NCBI RefSeq assembly: GCF_036108815.1
Contig: NZ_CP107985.1
Location: forward strand, 1,922,001 to 1,986,000
Direction: 5' to 3'
Length of the DNA stretch: 64,000 nucleotides
Source of the DNA: Streptomyces sp. NBC_00353
GTDB lineage: Bacteria; Actinomycetota; Actinomycetes; Streptomycetales; Streptomycetaceae
This document shows positions 61,018 to 64,000 of the stretch, piece by piece (positions within the stretch are counted from its first letter, which is position 1; each line of letters opens with the position of its first letter). The notes beneath the pieces were generated by a model, which was not told the origin of the DNA, searched no databases, and saw only the letters and a program-made list of their open reading frames with translations. Position numbers and translations under genes: made by a program.

Positions 61018-61995
61018 TTACTTCGAGGCGCCCACGAGCTTTGCGTCGGGCGACACCGCGTACCATGTGCCCCCGACGCCTTGGCCGTTGGTGTCACCGG
61101 GCTTCGTGTCACCGGAGAACGTATAGATGGGCCAGCAGTTGATGGACTGCTGCTTGAGTCCGTCGGGCCGATTGAAGGTGACAAATCCCTTGGTGGTGAC
61201 ACCCGAAACATCATTCTTGGCCAACGGGGCGACAACCGGCCACTTCGAGAGGCAGGCCCCGGTGCAGGCCGACTTCATCGGCCAGGCGCTGTCCTTCTTG
61301 AACCGGTAGACCGTCATGCCGCGCTTGTCGACAACGATGTTCCCGAGTTTCGGGTCCTTGCGGACCGAAAGTCCCGCGAGATCGGCCTGCTCGCCACCGA
61401 CAGGACCGTCGGCGTTCACCGCAGCCTTCTTGCCGTCGGGAGCGGAGGCGAACCAGGTGCCTCCCACACCCTGCCCATTGGCGTCGCCGGGCTTGGCGTC
61501 CTTCGCGTACCGGTACATCGGCCACCCCGCAATGGTGAGTTGCTGGGTGCCGTCCGCGCGGGTGACCTTGCCGATCAGAGCATCATCGGTGCCGGCGGCG
61601 GCCGTGACATTGCCCGCTGGAACCACCGGCCAGATCTTCGCGCAGTCGCCTTCGCAATTCGACTTCGGCGGACTCGCGGTGTCCTTGTCGAAGCGGTAGA
61701 GCGTGAATCCCTCGCTGTCCGTCAGCACCTTGCCGAGCTTCTTGCTGTCCCACACCGCGAGCTGTCCGGCCTGCTTCGACTTGGCGGACTGCGCCCCGGA
61801 ATCGGAGCCGTAGCCGGTGTCGGAGCCGTACCCGCTGTCCGTGTCGTAGCCGCTGCCCGCCTGTCCGGCCGGGCTCGCATTGCCCACGTTCTGCCCGTTG
61901 GGGGACTCGGTTCCCTTGTCCTGACCGCACGCCGTCGTCAGCGCCAACAGGGCCGCCGCGGTCACCGCGAGCGAGGCGTTCCGCCAGGTGTTCAT
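61018..61995 (-). CDS. SCO0930-family lipoprotein
   Basis: Encodes 325 residues. A lipoprotein signal ends at LTTAC. A Gly/Tyr/Ser-rich linker with GYGSD repeats (residues 48-68) precedes two tandem domains of the secreted-repeat type (GFTLYRFDKDTASPPKSNC and GMTVYRFKKDSAWPMKSAC), each with a paired CxGxCxxxWP motif and a GVGGTW end. The paired cysteines could bind metal or form disulfides. The name follows the Streptomyces family. Confidence 0.9.
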   Translation of the reverse strand: MNTWRNASLAVTAAALLALTTACGQDKGTESPNGQNVGNASPAGQAGSGYDTDSGYGSDTGYGSDSGAQSAKSKQAGQLAVWDSKKLGKVLTDSEGFTLYRFDKDTASPPKSNCEGDCAKIWPVVPAGNVTAAAGTDDALIGKVTRADGTQQLTIAGWPMYRYAKDAKPGDANGQGVGGTWFASAPDGKKAAVNADGPVGGEQADLAGLSVRKDPKLGNIVVDKRGMTVYRFKKDSAWPMKSACTGACLSKWPVVAPLAKNDVSGVTTKGFVTFNRPDGLKQQSINCWPIYTFSGDTKPGDTNGQGVGGTWYAVSPDAKLVGASK

Positions 61996-62187
61996 GTCAA
62001 CTCCCGTAATTCTTCCGCTAGTTGCGACGCAAGTCCGCGCCGTTCATGGCCCTAGGTACGGGCGGCGGGTGCTTCTTTGTTCAACGCGTCCGCAGAATTT
62101 TCCGGGGCCGCAAACGTCCGGCGCCCCAGGTCCCCTCCATCAGGGGAACCTTGGCCGCGGTCCGCGTGTGGTCCGACCAGCCGGAAC

Positions 62188-62700
62188 ATGCTCCCCGTCG
62201 TGTACGGATCACTCGTAGGGCGGCTCACCGCAGCCCTCGCCCTCATCTGGCTCCTGGCCGCCCCGGTACCCGCGGCGGCCGACAACTGTTCGTACGCCTC
62301 GATCGGGGACGACAGCGAGAACGCGGCGGTCGCCACGACGGGCGACGGGCACTGCCAGGCGGGCCCGGCGCCCAAGCCGACCCCCCGGCCCGAGCCCCCA
62401 CCACCGCCTCCGCCCCCTACGCCCCCTCTGCCTCCTCCTCCGCCGCCTCCTCCCCCGCCACCACCGCCACCGCCACCGCCCGCACCGGAACCGGAGCCCG
62501 CGCCGCCACCTCCGCCGCCGCCCCCGCCCCCGCCCTCCGCACGCCCCACGCCGCCCCCGCCCAGGCCGGTGGCACTACCCGCCTACCGCAGGCCGCCGCG
62601 CAAGGTCCCGCAGCGCGGTCCCTCCCTGGTCACTCTCACCCTGCTGATCACCGCCCCCGCGGTGTTCGCCGTCGCCGTGCTACGTCCCCGCTCCCGATGA
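62188..62700 (+). CDS. Exported proline-rich protein with a C-terminal membrane helix
   Basis: Encodes 170 residues from ATG at 62188. A signal peptide (ALIWLLAAPVPAAA) is followed by a short Cys-containing segment (DNCSYASIGDD, GDGHCQAGP), a run of about 75 residues that is nearly all proline, and a final hydrophobic helix (LVTLTLLITAPAVFAVAVL) with a basic tail. The topology resembles cell-wall-spanning spacers. It is 15 bases upstream of the DUF4239 gene. Function unknown. Confidence 0.65.
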   Translation: MLPVVYGSLVGRLTAALALIWLLAAPVPAAADNCSYASIGDDSENAAVATTGDGHCQAGPAPKPTPRPEPPPPPPPPTPPLPPPPPPPPPPPPPPPPPAPEPEPAPPPPPPPPPPPSARPTPPPPRPVALPAYRRPPRKVPQRGPSLVTLTLLITAPAVFAVAVLRPRSR

Positions 62701-62715
62701 CCCACGGAGAAGCCC

Positions 62716-63492
62716 ATGTCGGAATGGCTTGTTCTCACCCTCGCCATGGCCGCGGCCTGCGCCGTCGTGCTGACCATCGCCGTACTCAACAACCGCCGGA
62801 TCGCGGAGGACGACGACCCGTCGGAAACCCCTGACGTCATCGAGTACATGACGATGATGATCGGCGTGGTGTACGCGATCGTGCTCGGCCTCGCCATCGC
62901 GGGCGTCTGGGAGGGTCGCAGCGCCGCCCAGGAGTACGTACGCCAGGAAGCCCAGGCCCTGCACGAAGTGAACGTCCGCTCCTCCGTCTACCCGGCCGAG
63001 GTGCGTTCCCGGATCCGCGCCGACGTCGACGCGTACGTCGGCTATGTCGTCGACGACGAGTGGCAGGCGATGAGCAAGCACGGAGATCTCACCGACCGGG
63101 GCGCGGAACTCCTCGGCCGGGTACGTGCCGATGTCACCGAATACCGGCCGAAGACCGACCACGAGGGGCAGGCCTATCAGCCACTGGTCGACCAGGTCGC
63201 CGCGGCCGACGACGCGCGCAGCGCCCGCGGGCAGAGTGCCGGCGCCACCATGCCGGGCGTCGTCTGGTTCGGTCTGATCACCGGGGCGCTGGTGACCGTC
63301 GGACTGATCTTCACCCTGCAGATCCGCAGAACGTTCCGGGAACTGCTGCTGGCCGGACTGTTCAGCGTGCTCATCGCCTTCCTGCTCTTCCTGATCTGGG
63401 ACTTCGACTCCCCCTTCGGCCGCGGCATCTCCGCCACCGCGGCGCCGTTCCTGGATCTGTTCCCCAACGCGGGGGGCGGGCCGTCGTCCTGA
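62716..63492 (+). CDS. DUF4239 membrane protein
   Basis: Encodes 258 residues with GGAG about 7 bases before the ATG. Two N-terminal helices (LVLTLAMAAACAVVLTIAVL, and MTMMIGVVYAIVLGLAIAGVW) and two C-terminal helices (GVVWFGLITGALVTVGLIF, LLLAGLFSVLIAFLLFLIW) enclose a helical extracellular loop (YVRQEAQALHEVNVRSSVYP). This is the DUF4239 (bestrophin-like) layout. Operon with the proline-rich protein. Confidence 0.85.
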   Translation: MSEWLVLTLAMAAACAVVLTIAVLNNRRIAEDDDPSETPDVIEYMTMMIGVVYAIVLGLAIAGVWEGRSAAQEYVRQEAQALHEVNVRSSVYPAEVRSRIRADVDAYVGYVVDDEWQAMSKHGDLTDRGAELLGRVRADVTEYRPKTDHEGQAYQPLVDQVAAADDARSARGQSAGATMPGVVWFGLITGALVTVGLIFTLQIRRTFRELLLAGLFSVLIAFLLFLIWDFDSPFGRGISATAAPFLDLFPNAGGGPSS

Positions 63493-63655
63493 CGACATGG
63501 CGGTGCGCCGCCCGAGGGACACCCGTGCCCCATTCGCCGGACCCCGATCGCGCATGATATGCGGCACTTCTAGCGTTTCTCCCATCGAGGTGCATATCTG
63601 ACGCTTTGTGGGAAACCGTTCCGCAGCTGCTCCTCGGGGACTCGGAGGAATCACC

Positions 63656-64000
63656 ATGCGCCCCATAGGTGTCGCACCCGTCGCCCTGCTCGGCGCCACC
63701 GCTCTTGCTCTGACCGCTCCGGCCGCGACCGCGCATGCCGCGATGTCGAAGGAGGCGCCCAGCGCGACCCGACCCATCGTCGCCCCGTCGGTGGTCGCGC
63801 CGGGCGGCCAGGTCACCCTGGCCGCCCGGGGGTGCTCAAAAGCAGCGACGGCCAGTTCGGGCGTCTTCGACAGCATCACCATTCCCAGCGGGGGCACCGC
63901 CGCGGCCACGGTCGACTGGGATGCCAAACCTGGCGCTGCCTATGAAGTGACGTTCATCTGCAATACGTCCCCTACCTCCATGGCGAAGATCCGCCTCACG
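63656..64000 (+). CDS. Secreted protein, 3' partial
   Basis: Open to the window end (115 codons). ATG at 63656 with GGAGG 7 bases upstream. A signal peptide (MRPIGVAPVALLGATALALT, cleaved after ATAHA) is followed by an Ig-like segment (RPIVAPSVVAPGGQVTLAARGC, FDSITIPSGGTAAATVDWD, YEVTFICNT) with two cysteines. Similar small exported proteins often precede sortase genes in Streptomyces; what follows lies outside the window. Confidence 0.75.
   Translation, partial: MRPIGVAPVALLGATALALTAPAATAHAAMSKEAPSATRPIVAPSVVAPGGQVTLAARGCSKAATASSGVFDSITIPSGGTAAATVDWDAKPGAAYEVTFICNTSPTSMAKIRLT

Noticed and set aside
62395..62530. Simple-sequence (CCN) microsatellite
   Set aside because: The run keeps frame within a signal-peptide-bearing gene and ends in a membrane helix, so it is better explained as a proline-rich coding region.
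62052..62549. Glycine-rich minus-strand protein
   Set aside because: The poly-glycine is the complement of the poly-proline codons of the plus-strand gene, which has a proper signal peptide and membrane helix.

Overview
The window is a piece of a high-GC actinobacterial chromosome, almost certainly Streptomyces. Third codon positions are strongly G/C, GTG and TTG starts are common, and genes are often coupled by ATGA or GTGA overlaps. The content is typical of the genus: egtABCD, a three-gene succinate dehydrogenase with a linked LysR gene, an SCO0930-type lipoprotein next to a PAS-GGDEF-EAL protein, ricin-lectin secreted enzymes, CbtBA behind a cobalamin riboswitch, and the GCCGGACGGGCTTGA intergenic repeat. 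No tRNA, rRNA or CRISPR array was seen. One TnpB-type insertion is present.

Layout. 1-6.7 kb: a 5'-truncated, frameshifted beta-helix secreted protein, a small hypothetical gene, and an envelope group (LtaS/sulfatase-like membrane enzyme, polyprenyl-sugar-type glycosyltransferase, CDP-alcohol phosphatidyltransferase). 6.8-13.9 kb: a compact cluster that looks like a pterin/pyrimidine-derived pathway. It encodes an MDR dehydrogenase, a PTPS/QueD fold protein without its catalytic residues, a GT4 glycosyltransferase, a SAM methyltransferase, a multi-pass membrane protein, a RibD-type reductase, a creatininase-family amidohydrolase and a GTP cyclohydrolase II homologue with Met at the product-switch position. 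14-18 kb: small membrane protein, lipoprotein esterase and AEC transporter. 18-22 kb: ricin-lectin cassette with a GH55-like beta-helix protein and a ThuA-like protein, preceded by a truncated lectin stub. 22-28 kb: pirin, TPR protein, a TetR-SDR-SDR operon, a GNAT protein, and CbtBA under a B12 riboswitch.

28-41 kb: a degenerate histidine-phosphatase-like protein, an Asp23/Gls24 plus paralogous envelope-stress trio, the TnpB element, an FAD disulfide reductase, thioredoxin, benzaldehyde dehydrogenase, a LacI regulator, a flotillin with a small NfeD-like partner, and a MazF-like protein. 41-50 kb: a tandem repeat array beside a bacterial-type PARG, the ergothioneine operon egtABCD converging on an ornithine-lipid pair (olsB-olsA), a lone sugar-binding lipoprotein with DasR-like operators, and dodecin. 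50-64 kb: a PNK-type phosphatase, a short UvrA paralogue, sdhCAB, LysR, a methyltransferase coupled to a c-di-GMP enzyme (RmdA-like), a lipoprotein, a proline-rich exported protein, a DUF4239 membrane protein and a truncated secreted protein.

The most interesting system is at 6.8-13.9 kb. Its three central enzymes (a FAPy-type GTP cyclohydrolase II, a creatininase-family enzyme and a stand-alone RibD reductase domain) reproduce the first three steps of the archaeal riboflavin/F420 route (ArfA-ArfB-ArfC) with bacterial parts. They are flanked by tailoring enzymes that suggest an undescribed glycosylated and methylated product. Functional calls rest on motifs read by eye; no database search was possible.
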